A DNA stretch of 64,000 bases from Ceratothoa steindachneri. Taxonomy: Eukaryota; Arthropoda; Malacostraca; Isopoda; Cymothoidae. Positions within the stretch are counted from its first letter, which is position 1. Each line of letters opens with the position of its first letter. The stretch is taken from NCBI GenBank assembly GCA_963969495.1, contig OZ018321.1:63518780-63582779 (forward strand), written 5' to 3'. A model generated the notes under the pieces. That model made no database searches. It saw only the letters and a program-made list of their open reading frames with translations, and was not told where the DNA came from. Position numbers and translations under genes: made by a program. Below, in pieces: positions 46,616 through 57,029 of this stretch.

Positions 46616-47711
46616 GCCAGGCACCATCGTCATTTAGACTGCAATCAGTAAATAAATACTAAAAATAAAGTTAGGGACAAGGAGCCAGCCCTATGCTCCT
46701 CAAGCTAGTTGTGTCAGCGAGTGATTTGTATGATTTTGGACTAGAAACAAAAGTGAATTAGAATTAATGGAAGATATTAAGAGCCCATTCGTGTTGATGA
46801 TATGGCATGATTTTCTGATATTCGGAACACTTATAGTCAACGATATAATAGAATCATCCCAAACTATTCTCAGAGTCGTAATCTAAATAAACTTTTCAAA
46901 GGCGAAACTAATGATAATTTTTTTTGCTGAAGTTAGCAAATAAAATTGATGAACAAATTTCCGAGTAGATACAAAAAGACTTTCTTTGGATAACGGAGGA
47001 CTCCTGGTGGCAGAATGGCAGATCAAATAAATGTATAAGACCAAAATCTTTAGAAGCTGCGGGTACAAGTATTTGACTAATGAATTTCACCGTTCTATAT
47101 ATGAGAGAGAAAATTTTGGCACAATATAAAAAGCGGCCAGAAACTGGGGACAATTCAAAGAAATATAGAAAGATATAGACTAAAAATAATCCGCAGGGAC
47201 AATAGAAGAAATACTCAGATACAAACACAAATTCGAATGATGCACAAAGTCAAAATCCTAAAAAAATTGAAAGTGAAATTGATGGGGCAAGGCCGATTCA
47301 CTAAGGAAACTGAGAATTGGAAGAAAGTTTGCAAACTTGACAGTTTTATGCACAGATGAGTATACTTTACTTTAATTATAAATATTAACATTATTTATAG
47401 CACTTTATCTTTTTATAGTTTTAATGAATAAATTAAAACATATTCTAGTATAAACCAGAAACAATTCGATTGTTCGATATCGTGTTGAATTGCAATGCGT
47501 TTATAAGAACACTTTTAAGGTATTTAATATCACAATTTCTTAATCGCTTTTCCGATACCTTAAAATGCCACTACGTGCTACATGTCCACATGAATACAAC
47601 GCTCAAAGTTAGTATTGGTCGTGTGCCACACTAAAACGCTGTGCACACAAATTCTTAAATCAAGCCATCTATTTGTATTTTTTATTTCTTGGAAAATCGA
47701 ATTTTTACGAA
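46613..47711 (-). other. Proximal part of the long intron, nothing recognised
   Basis: The minus-strand frame at 47228-46908 is cysteine- and phenylalanine-rich without a known domain and looks like chance in AT-rich DNA. Confidence 0.5.
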
Positions 47712-47716
47712 CTTAC

Positions 47717-47820
47717 CGAATGTTATCGACAACCCATCGGAAGATAGCGCGGGCTCGGCACAGGTCGTCGAAACCTTCGTAGCACAGATAATTCACCAGC
47801 TCTGTCTGATCTCGAATCAC
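47717..47820 (-). CDS. KY/hillarin-like gene, exon 3 seen
   Basis: The exon is 104 bp, with acceptor ttccacttgtacag before it and donor GTAAGTTC after it (47716-47709). It codes 34 residues plus two bases: VIRDQTELVNYLCYEGFDDL followed by CRARAIFRWVVDNI. The series LVNYL, then D..CRARAIFRWVxxNI, is the start of the transglutaminase-like core in KY/hillarin and related cytoskeletal peptidase-like proteins. The upstream exon ends in phase 0 and the downstream exon supplies the missing base, so the reading is continuous on both sides. No in-frame stop and strong splice sites make it a real exon. Confidence 0.9.
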
Positions 47821-48742
47821 CTGTACAAGTGGAAATGAATAAGTCCTCGCTCGATCAAACCGCCTCCATCCCCCTTTTCCAGAATTAAAAAAAAACCTTT
47901 ATGTCTAGGCAAAGTTGAAATGGGCGTCCTGCTCCAAGTATTTACTCTAGGGAGAGGATGTTCGACTTCATTTTTTTTGTGTTTGTGCCTTTTTATTCCA
48001 TCACTTTTCTCCCACGACTATGTATGTTCTGTTTTCTGGTGGTTAGGTCTTCGTTGGTTTTCGCTTCGTAGTTTTAAGTTGATAACTAACCCCGTATCCA
48101 CGTTCATGCCAGGTGTAAGTTCAAGATCAGTCATGACGTTTTCCGCAGAACAAAACTGGGCAAGGAACATTTGACTATTTGAAGTTCAGTTCGAGAAAGG
48201 ATTCGAGACTTGGTGTCAGAATCGGTTCTTCTTTGAGGTGGGGGTGGAGGTGGGGTCGCAAGGGTCAATACCACCGAATTAGAATGATAACCTCGCCTCC
48301 GGAAGACCACTTTCCTGATAATGGTTTCCCCAATGCCAGGGGAAAGAATCGGGAGTTATGAAATCGAGATAAATGGGAATGAAGCAAAAAAAAAGAAGAT
48401 AAATAGGGGGGAAAGACGAAGGATGCAAAAGTTTCAATTGCACACATCTTAATTCTAGACGTTGGGCTGGTGTTGAAAGGGGGCATACAGGGTAAACATA
48501 AGTAATTCGCACGAAGAGCACAGATACTCAAAAGTACGAACTGCACCTCATGGGGGGAGGGATAAGAAGAGCCATTAGTCAAGAACATTGGTGAAAAAGA
48601 TCAATCAAAATTACTTATCTAAAAGAACCTTGGGCGAGCTTCTATGAGGAAACACTTATAATAATATGCAAGGCGAATTTGTCAACCAAAATTATAAATG
48701 AAGAGAGAGAGCCAAGGTTAAAAAAGAAAAAAAAGAAAGTAC

Positions 48743-48910
48743 CCAAGCTGGAGTAGTGAGGGCGTGGAGGTCCACTTCGGAGATGTTGACCTTTCTGAGG
48801 AGGTACTCTTTACTGGTGGTGGGTGGAAATGGTTCGAATGGATCGGGGTCGGTGAAATTCCCATCGGTCTGGATGCTTACGTCAACCTCAAGGGAAGAAA
48901 CAAAATCGAA
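48743..48910 (-). CDS. KY/hillarin-like gene, exon 2 seen
   Basis: The donor is GTACTT after CAGCTTGG (48742-48737). Two acceptors are possible: after actgtag (exon start 48910, 168 bp) or after cccttgag, with a stronger pyrimidine tract but a weaker last base (start 48886, 144 bp). Both keep phase 0. An in-frame TAG at the first acceptor shows the exon cannot extend further. It codes VDVSIQTDGNFTDPDPFEPF, then PPTTSKEYLLRKVNISEVDL and HALTTPAW. The last words lead straight into VIRDQTELVNYL of exon 3, as in KY/hillarin proteins, where a D-x-HAL word precedes the core. Confidence 0.8.
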
Positions 48911-48994
48911 CTACAGTTCCTTATTTTCAGACTAATACAAAGTCCTTACATTAATTGGTCTGGAACTAATCAAATATCCATTCTCGGACCATAA

Positions 48995-49524
48995 GTATCC
49001 CAGAGCCTTAATATCTTATGTTTAAGTAATAGCAAAATATCCAGTACATTTATTCTGAATTTTAGCATTTTAAGACTCATGTGATTTGGGTGCTATGCTT
49101 ATTAACATAGTCGCAGAAATATATGTGCATATGTAGGTTCAGTTGGTGTTTAAATTCAAGAGTGGATAAGGAGATGGGCATAGCATTTGAGTCAATATCT
49201 AATGGAGGCAGTGAAAGTGTTAATTGAGAGAAAAGATGGATTCGTGGCCAGGGTAATCACGAAATATGAGTAACAAAAGAAGTTTCAATCATTTTAAGGA
49301 TTTAATTAAACAGAATCTATCGTGATGTTTAGAAGGATGGGAATTAAAGTTTCATATGATTAATTATTTGATTGCAAATGATAGCCTTTAAATTCCTGCC
49401 AAATCGCGCCTAGAACATTCACGTTCTCTCTTGAGATTAATTAATATGTAATCACGATGAACGTCCGATCCGAGTGATTTTTTTAATGTGGTTCGGAATT
49501 GACCTCCTGACTCTAATGATATAC
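48995..49524. other. Intron sequence, nothing recognised
   Basis: No coding domain or paired repeat is seen between exon 2 and the Tc1-like end. Confidence 0.5.
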
Positions 49525-49560
49525 AGTAGCGGCCATAATGATTCGGACACTTAGGTTTCC
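49525..49560 (+). mobile_element. Tc1-like terminal repeat remnant
   Basis: tacagtagcggccataatga followed by ttcggacac resembles the outer end of Tc1 transposons (ACAGT.GCGGCCA...ATTCGGACAC). No matching end or transposase was found. Confidence 0.4.
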
Positions 49561-49847
49561 ATCACAAAACTTACAGTAGCTTCAAATCAAATAATAGTAG
49601 GTAATGCATGATAAATTAGATATAAAATAAGCTGGCTATACGTTTTACATGCAAATTGTACATGTTAGGATGGATGAAACTGCAAGTTACGTACAAAAGA
49701 GCATTTTTATTCCCAAAATATGGCCACTTCTGTACAGGATTGTATGCAAATTTTGTCCATAAATAACATTTATTCCAGAAAAACCAACATAATTAATCTT
49801 TAGTGACATAAAGTCCATATATACACACAGTAACCGAATTTTTTTCG

Positions 49848-50493
49848 CCATAAAAATCACATAGACTCCGCCTAACGTGAAACGAATCAACCGAATTTCC
49901 ATTGCCCATAGAGACCACATAGCTTACGCATAAATTTAAATAAATCAATTAATTTTCGCTGCTATAGAGACCACATAGCCTACGCATTGTGTTAAATAAT
50001 TCAACCGAATTTTCGTTACCTAGAGACTACATAGCCTACGCACAGCGTTAGATGAATCAACCAAATTTACATTACCATAGAGACCACAGAGCCTACGCGT
50101 AAGGTTAAATAAATCAACCTAAGTTTCGCTGCCATAAAAACCATATAGCCTTCGCAGAGAATTAAATAAATCAACCGAATTTTCGTCATCATAGAGACAA
50201 CATTGCTTACGCATAATGTTAAAGGAATCAATCGAATTTTCGTCTCCATAGAGATTACATAGCGTTAAATAATTCCCCCGAATTTTCGTCACCATAGAAA
50301 CCACATAGCCTACGTACAGCGTTAACTAATTATGCTCAATTTACGTTACCGAAACTTACTCGTAGCGTTAAATGAATCAGCCGAATTTTCGTTGCCATAG
50401 TGACTACACAGCCCTACGCATAGCGTTAAATAAATCAACGACATTTCCGTCCCCATAGAGACCACATAGCCTATGCATAGCGTCGTTATAGAA
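49848..50493. repeat. 56-57-bp satellite array, about 11 diverged units
   Basis: The unit reads catagagaccacatagccta, then cgcatagcgttaaataaatc and aaccgaattttcgttac. Starts at 49907, 49963, 50019 and 50076 give a period of 56-57 bp. Units differ by 10-25 percent and some are partly deleted. The array lies in the intron between exons 1 and 2. Minus-strand open frames across it are repeat-encoded and not genes. Confidence 0.9.
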
Positions 50494-50878
50494 ACCACTT
50501 ACTTATAAGAATATCTGCGTTTGTTCACCAGACAAAACTTTGTATACAATTCTGTATTTTTTCCATTTAAAGTAAATCATTTCAAAGTATTGAAGTTTCT
50601 TTCGGATCTATACTAGTATTAAATGCCTCATCCCACCCTTTAGAAAACCGAAATAAGTATAAAATGTATATACAAAAATTATTGTAAGGACACAATTTCA
50701 TCACATTTATGTTTTAACAACATAATAAATTACTAATTTATCATTGTTTTTCCTAATCTCAGAAAGGGATCAATTTTACTCGGTGTTAATTTCTATGTAA
50801 TGGCAGCAGTTTGCTGCTACACTGCTAATGATTTCCTTTCAAAACAAAAGAGTTTACTTAAAAAATTAATTCGTGTAC

Positions 50879-51158
50879 CATTTTCTTCATCTTTTTGTAG
50901 GCCTTATTCGCCATCTTGATTGATGGCATTAGTTCATCGATTGCGAAGGGGGCGATTCTCTTCCAGAGCTCAAGCGCATCCTTTCTCGGGGGGCTGTGGG
51001 GCGTCTCTCCCATTACAGAATTGAAAGAATCGTTCGGGATTAACGGGTCCGTAACCAGGGATGAGTATGGATGCTGGGAGTGGGAGAATTCACTGTAGCC
51101 CGACGAACTCGAGGCGGAGTTTATTTGCTGTCCGACTTCCGAGCCAAAGGAAGTGACG
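50879..51158 (-). CDS. KY/hillarin-like gene, exon 1 seen (N-terminal region)
   Basis: The exon is 280 bp. The acceptor is a pyrimidine-rich tract ending ggaatcttag (51159-51160) and the donor is ATG/GTACAC at 50878. It starts with one base and codes 93 residues, ending in phase 0, which fits exon 2. It reads VTSFGSEVGQQINSASSSSG, then YSEFSHSQHPYSSLVTDPLI, ETPHSPPRKDALELWKRIAP and DELMPSIKMANKAYKKMKKM. The first half is serine-rich and probably disordered, and the second half is helical and basic. No stop or frameshift is present and codon use is unlike the AT-rich flanks. Membership in the same gene is inferred from strand, position and phase. I recognise no named domain, and a separate gene is possible. 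Confidence 0.65.
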
Positions 51159-51790
51159 CTAAGATTCCACGGGTGATGAAGGAGAGGTTGGTTCCAAAAA
51201 GATGAAATAAAAAAATAGAATATTAATGAAGCTAAGTATTGAGGGGAGGGAGCATAAAGAAGGAAAATAAAGCACGAATATAGTGATGAGAAGTCCAGAA
51301 ATGTTAGGAAATTACAAAAAATAGTAGTTTTCGAGACCGTAAAAATTAGATGAAATCTCCCACAAATACACATGATCGAACCATCACAGATAATTAAATT
51401 CTGAAGATTTAGGTCAAGTCGATTTTGTACATAGATCCATTCTATAAATGTTAAACTACAAGTAGTCCCCTCTTTTGTCTACTCGAACTATATACAGTAC
51501 ACACATGTTCACTTTACTATACCTTACCACTTCTTTTAAGAACCACGTTTCAAAACTTTTCTGAATGAGTTGTTAGTTTTTGCCATATAAAATAAAATAG
51601 AGCTGTTTAAGGCTCACATGGGCAACTACAGGCCTACAAGCCAACCTTATTGTGGCCAGGGGACAACTAATCAATATATTAAAAATCCAATTTAATAATT
51701 CTAAGAAAGAAAAATTTATATGATTTCATTACTCCCAATAATATTGTAATTAAGAAATTTGTTTAAAACTGAAATTAAGCACATTATAAT

Positions 51791-51792
<2 letters not shown>
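51159..51792 (-). other. Upstream intron sequence of the host gene
   Basis: The minus frame continues upstream of the acceptor as hydrophobic, intron-like translation, so coding does not extend. Nothing else is recognised. Confidence 0.5.

Positions 51793-51879
<87 letters not shown>
51793..51879. repeat. (TA)n microsatellite at the left end of the inverted-repeat element
   Basis: About 87 bp of TA. Confidence 0.97.
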
Positions 51880-51881
<2 letters not shown>

Positions 51882-52030
51882 AAACAAATCACATAGGAAA
51901 ATGAAAGGCGGATTCTAAGTACTTTCGAAATTGTTCAGTTCAATATCAAGGAATAACGAATAAATTTACAAAGCTGGTATATATAAGAGAGACAGCAGAG
52001 TACAACGATAGGGTACAAAATAGAGAAATA

Positions 52031-52165
52031 TTATCAAAGACGGATATGAAGTATAAAACTAAATAGATAAGATCTACTTCCGGAAATTCCAACTGTGTAC
52101 AGTTGTAATTTCCGGAAGTATATTTTAATCTATTCGGTTTTATACTTCATATTGTTCTTTGATAA
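52031..52165. repeat. 135-bp near-perfect palindrome
   Basis: Arms 52031-52097 and 52099-52165 pair with few mismatches. They share ttatcaaaga, atatgaagtataaaac and acttccggaaatt, with centre caactgtgtacagttg. It sits exactly at the inner edge of the left inverted arm, whose sequence resumes after it (attgtcg). It is therefore best read as a palindromic MITE inserted there. Confidence 0.85.
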
Positions 52166-52167
52166 TT

Positions 52168-52766
52168 GTCGAGAATAGAGGCTCCTTGCGATCATGTGGC
52201 CCGTCGAAACCATGAGGTCAGGCTCGGGGTCAGTCCACCTACCCAAATTAATCTAGGATAAATTTTATGCTTGTAACTGTTATGTTAAGTTTGTTCCTCT
52301 TGTTTAAACTGTATATATTCGGACAATAATATCTCTGTTCACAAATCAAGAACGGTCCTGTAAACCCTTGTATCGTTCGGATCCATTAATTCCTTGTATT
52401 TTATATTTCCTTTTTGTATCTTTTTGTATTGTGCTTTTTAAAAATCTTTTGTGTGTGTTATTTTTTGTGTAGCTCTAGGTCGTTATTGCCCTTAGGGGAT
52501 CGACCCGCGTTTGAGCTAATGTTAGTTCTTGTAGTCCATGTGTTCTTGTCGAGTTCATTTATTCCTTGTGTTCCCGGATACTTTTTGTACGTAAATATGT
52601 CCAAGCCACCAAAGCGTGACCCGTTCAAGGTTAGGTATCCCCCAATTCCCCTCCACCTCCCCGGAGGTCGGGAAAATGGAGGAGTGTCGAGAATAGAGGC
52701 TCCTTGTGGCCATATGGCCCGTCAGAACCATGAGGTCAGGCACGAGGTCAGTCCACGTGAGCAAGG
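52168..52766 (+). repeat. Two direct copies of a 75-83-bp word
   Basis: tgtcgagaatagaggctcct starts at 52168 and again at 52684. Similarity runs through ccatgaggtcagg to cagtccac. About 430 bp lie between. The pair could be an LTR-like start repeated, or a tandem duplication. Confidence 0.75.
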
Positions 52767-52957
52767 ACGGTGAGAACAGTCAGAATATCGAACTACTTTC
52801 CGCGATAATCGAGGGATTGGAATCTCAAACGCGCGTTTCTGCCGTCTCCCAGGGTGTTATCAAGAAACTCCTGCTGGAGTACTTCCCATCCCTCAAGTGC
52901 CGTGTTGGGTGGTGGAGAGATTTCCCCATGCCCCCTCCCCCTTGGCGGAGGCAGTAA
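52599..52957 (+). pseudogene. Unidentified coding piece of the 2-kb element
   Basis: A start reading MSKPPKRDPFKVRYPPIPLH runs through the second direct repeat and stops. In another frame VSKDGENSQNIELLSAIIEG, LESQTRVSAVSQGVIKKLLL and EYFPSLKC follow, with a coding-like, amphipathic composition. The second direct repeat appears to have split one protein. I do not recognise it, and a gag-like or capsid-like protein is a guess only. Confidence 0.3.
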
Positions 52958-53843
52958 CGGATCTGGCCAATTCCTATCTTACGTTGGTCCCAATAGGCCA
53001 TCGACAGTTTTTGCCTGCCTTTTACAAAGAAACAAGACATTCTCGATTGCGCCCCTTTTTCTTGACGAGCCGAAGGTTAGAAATATACCGAAGGATCTGA
53101 GCCCCAGTCAATTGGCCCATCCTTGGAGTCGGTACATTTCGTTTGGCATGAATACTCCCTCCATTTAGTGTTACTACTAGAGGTTAAACTTCCCGTAATT
53201 AAAGCCCCTCGAATAACCATCCGATCCCTCGTTACATCTCTTAAAGCCTCGAACCCAAGATAGGCTGAGACGAATCATCTGTTGCTATCCGGCCAGACAT
53301 CCCTGTGTTTTTTTTTGTACAGTGGCTCGCATCGCTTCTCGAACCTCCCCCAACACCTGCCGTAGAGCCCACTCTGAGTAGCTCTGATACGTTCGGTCCT
53401 TGTGTATATATTACAGTTTATTTTTGTACCTACTTTTTCATAAGCCTCATAGCCGGAACCTTCATTAGTTTAATATCGGCCAACTGCACTCAATCTTTTG
53501 AATTTAAAATCTTTCGCACTCGTTCCCCCTACAACTCACTTCTAATCCACATCTCTGTCGTGATCAGAGTAGAATCAAGGTCACGCGTTTGACCTTGGGC
53601 GACTACGCCTATTGGGCAGAAATGACGTATATGTCGGGGTCATTTTACGACAATAATATTTCTTTATTTTGTGCCCTTTGTTATACATGGGCGGGGAATT
53701 ACTCTACTGTCTCTCATTGGTAAAATTTTTCGTTATTCCTTGATAATGAACTGAACAAGTTCGAAAGTAGTTGGAATCCGCCTTTCATTTTCCTGTGGGA
53801 TTTTTTGCATATATTGCTCTACTCACGTGTTACTTTGTGAGTT

Positions 53844-53848
<5 letters not shown>

Positions 53849-53940
<92 letters not shown>
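53849..53940. repeat. (TA)n followed by (GA)n microsatellite
   Basis: About 61 bp of TA (53849-53909) runs directly into 30 bp of GA (53910-53940) at the right end of the inverted-repeat element. Confidence 0.97.
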
Positions 53941-53941
<1 letters not shown>

Positions 53942-54234
53942 TTACAAGAAAAAGTAGTACCTCAAAGGACATTGCTAACCATACCGTGGGGGTGCTATTT
54001 TGGGAAGGCCCTAACCTATAGCATAAGAGAAAGCGTAGAATAGATGTAGGCTCTCCCCGCCCATATGTCCCACCTGCTTTTGCGGGCCAGAAAGCGGAAA
54101 AGATTCCTGATTGTGCTCTGACATAGAAAACAATCAGGAATTTTTTTTTTTAAAGTTGAAACCTTATCTACCCTCTTCTAAACTATACGCATACTATAAT
54201 CTATATCAAGGTGGTACCATCTAGGTCAAGTCAT

Positions 54235-54760
54235 GGATTATCTCGTCAAGTCGACTGATGAACTGTTCACCACATCTGGCGGTAGACGGTTCCACGTTCC
54301 GCAGATTTTGTACGAAAAGAAGTTGCCACAAATGCTATTATGGAATTGCGGTAATTCTAGTTTATAATCTTGGTTTCGTGTAGCATTTGCGTTCAACGTG
54401 AACAGCCTCGTGTGATTTACGTTTTCAACTCCCCGTATTATCTTAAAAAGTTTCAATCAGCTGACCTCTGAACTGGCGCGTCTCCAGGAAAAGCATCCCT
54501 AGTTCTTGTAGCCACTGCTGAGAACTTTTATGTCTAAGGGAAGACATCAATTTAGTGGCACTGGCCTGTACTCTTTCCAACCGTTCAATGTCCTTCATCA
54601 GGGTTGGGAACCAGAGTTGAACGGCTTATTCAAGATGTGACCGAACTAGAGAGTTGTACAAGTCGAGAACAATCTGCTTATTTCGGATCCAAAAATGTCT
54701 CTTTATGTACCCCAGAATTCTCTGGGGCCTCTTAACTTTAGCTCAGTGCTAATTAGCACC
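54235..54760 (-). pseudogene. Old CR1-like LINE 3' fragment of a second lineage
   Basis: Reading downward, RPQRILGYIKRHFWIRNKQI, LVRSHLE, DIERLERVQASATKLMSSL, RHKSSQQWLQELGM and FRGQLIE follow the thumb and C-terminal series of the CR1 copies nearby. The sequence is clearly diverged from them. The last frame (54456-54238) has IIRGVENVNHTRLFTLNANA and the C-terminal ICGTWNRLPPDVVNSSSVD. Frameshifts separate the parts. Confidence 0.8.
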
Positions 54761-54829
54761 CGTAAATGTTTAATAAGGTCAGTGGTATCTAGCAGTTTGC
54801 TAAAGAGGTGGGAGAGAGAGAAAGAGAGA

Positions 54830-56912
54830 GAGAGTAACAAGGAGTAACAAGGAAAGAAAGTACCCTAGGAGACCTTACGGTCCATTCAAAGAGGGTACCT
54901 TTGGACAAGCAATCGAGCAGGCACATGGCTGCTCAATTGTTTTGCGTCCCAAAACGGCCACTTTTCAAGACTTTGTCTAGTCTTGACTTGAACTGGTCAA
55001 CAGATTCACTGTTGACAACTTTCACTGGTAGTGCGTTACACTTACCGCAGATACTGTAAGTAAAAAAATTCCACACAGATTGCGGTTGTAACGCTTCAGT
55101 TCAAGTTTGAAGCCGTGATTGCGCGTTCTGTTCTCACTCAGTGTGAAAATATCCCGGTAGTCAACATTGTCGAACCCTCGAAGTATTTTGAAAACTTTGA
55201 TGAGCTGACCACGCAGTCTATGGGTTTCCAGCGAGAACAGATCTAATTCCCTTAGTCTATCCTCATAACTTTTATGTCAGATAGAAATCTGAGATTTCTC
55301 AGCCTCTACTCTTATCTGGTGGTTTCCACGTTCTGGGAAGCTGCTTGCACTCACACTGGTGCGAAGGCGGGTCACTAGCATGGGTTGCAGATCCTTTGAT
55401 GAAGAATAACCGATAAGGATGACCCCTGCACATTTGGCTGCAGAGAACAGAGTCTTCCCTTTCGGAAGTGACTTCTCTGTTTCCTCTTTCTTCTCCATAT
55501 TTTTCTTCTTCTTTCTTTTTTCATATCTTCTTCTGCTTTCTCTTCTGTTTCTACTTTCTCTTACTTTTTCTTTCCTTTCTTCTTCTTTCTCTTCTTCTTT
55601 TTGGCCCGTTGAGCTAGTCCCACAACAGCTGACTCCAGCTTTGGGACGTTGGAAGGCTGGCGTGGCACTGCTGATGCAGTGCTCGCTTCTTGTCGAGAGT
55701 CTCGTTGGCGGATCCACCCACATCGGTGGGAGATATATCGTGAACCGACTGGACCTCTAGTTTTAAGGACAACTCGGCGATCTTGTCCTCGAGACGGCGA
55801 AGCTGACGCGCGTGTTTAGACTCTAGTTTCTGCAGCTTCCTCTCCAGTGCTCTGGATTTTCCTCAGGTGATCTATATAGGTCCTTGAGCTCTTGCATTTC
55901 TCCTTTAAGGACACAGTCAGTGCAGATACTTGCCGGGTGGAGTTTCGAGTAACACCCCTCCGGGAAGTACACGCACCGCTTGTTCTTTTTGCACACCGAA
56001 CATGTGTATTTAAGAGCAGCCGGTCCTTTCTTTATAGTCATGCTGAACACTTTATATCTCTAAATACTTTGCGACCACTCATTAAAATAGAAGGGAAGTT
56101 GGTGAATTCCTCCCCTCGTGAGTCGCTCCAGCCTATCCATCGGAGACGTTACGGATCTCTCAGAAGGCACACTCCTTTTACTGCTGTTCGTCCGACTGAA
56201 TCGATGAAGCGCGGAGTACCATGGCTTCCAACCAAGCAGCACTGACATCCTCCGAAGGGAGGTATCAATTTCGCACCAGGTGAACAGCGGAACATGCCAG
56301 GTACTAAACTCCTACAAGTTTCCTTCAGGGCGGCCAGGATCAGGGCGTAGCGTTCAATGGATATCCTACCACACCAAGAGACTCGACCCAAGGCTTTGTG
56401 TTGGCATGGCAACCAACCTGGAAACAAGGCCCGTTACCTCAGGCAGTTGCTACCAGAGGCACCGGTCAACGGTCACTGGGAATGGTCAGTAATTACACGA
56501 CAGGGAAGGGGTTAACGGGGCACTTACCGTCATCCCATTCATCGCGCCCCAGCGCCTAGGACCCCTCTAGTCCTAGTCTCTCGCAACCAGTGAGCGCCGA
56601 TTGGCGTTATTTTTAGAGGTTCCAAAGCCTCTCTTCTGACGCATGAAGTAGCCGTCAAGTCCTTAAATTTAGATAGATGAAGGATAAAGCTAAAAGGATA
56701 GTAGTAGTTTTTTTTAATTAGTCGAAGGGACCGAGAAAACAGAAACATAATACAGGATAAAAGAGTAGAAGACGGACGCACTTTGTCTGGACCTCATTCC
56801 GGACCAATTCAACAATGTTAACCCTACCAAGGGTACCATAAAGGTACCTCCCGACGACACAGCTCGAAAATCTATAGGACACGCAAGCTCTCTATCCACA
56901 ACAAGTGGGCGT
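54830..56912 (-). mobile_element. CR1-like LINE, internally deleted copy
   Basis: The 5' part (56912-55275) is 5' UTR and ORF1, and the 3' part (55275-54830) is the last 430 bp of the LINE with the same C-terminal words and 3' end. The join lies at 55275 between cttttatgtc and agatagaaatctgagatttc. About 2.9 kb present in the longer copy is missing. The 3' end carries the tandem CCTTGTTACT words and a CT tail at 54820-54850. Confidence 0.85.
55277..56050 (-). pseudogene. CR1-like ORF1 of the deleted copy
   Basis: The frame 56050-55823 starts MFSMTIKKGPAALKYTCSVC and has the cysteine finger YTCSVCKKNKRCVYF, then FPEGCYSKLHPASICTDC and a helical stretch. After a shift, 55723-55277 has a lysine- and glutamate-rich low-complexity segment. 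KCAGVILIGYSSSKDLQPML follows, where the longer copy has VIGDSQARDLQPLL. The serine block of the esterase-like domain is altered here (GYSSS for GDSQ), and the rest of the domain is deleted. Confidence 0.75.
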
Positions 56913-57029
56913 ATAGAGAGAGACAGAGAGTAACAAAGAGTAACAAGGAAAGGGAGTATCCTTAGAAGACCTTACGGTCCATTCAAAGAGGGTACCTTTG
57001 GACTAGCAATCGAGCAGGCACATGGCTGC

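Larger units (their letters stand above)
51881..53848. mobile_element. Unclassified 2-kb element bounded by long inverted repeats
   Basis: The left arm (51886-52030, continuing 52166-52173) and the right arm (53803-53647) are inverted copies. Both contain ggaaaatgaaaggcggatt, then acttTCGAA, ttgttcagttca and atcaaggaataacga. The element lies between two TA arrays. Inside are a 135-bp palindrome, two direct copies of a 75-bp word, and open plus-strand frames without a family I know. It could be a TIR transposon, a foldback element or an inverted duplication of another element's end. Confidence 0.65.

Noticed and set aside
48764..48994. Plus-strand open frame of 76 codons
   Set aside because: Antisense shadow of the host exon at 48743-48910.
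50067..50304. Repetitive hydrophobic minus-strand frames
   Set aside because: They are encoded by the 56-57-bp satellite, whose period breaks the frame between units.
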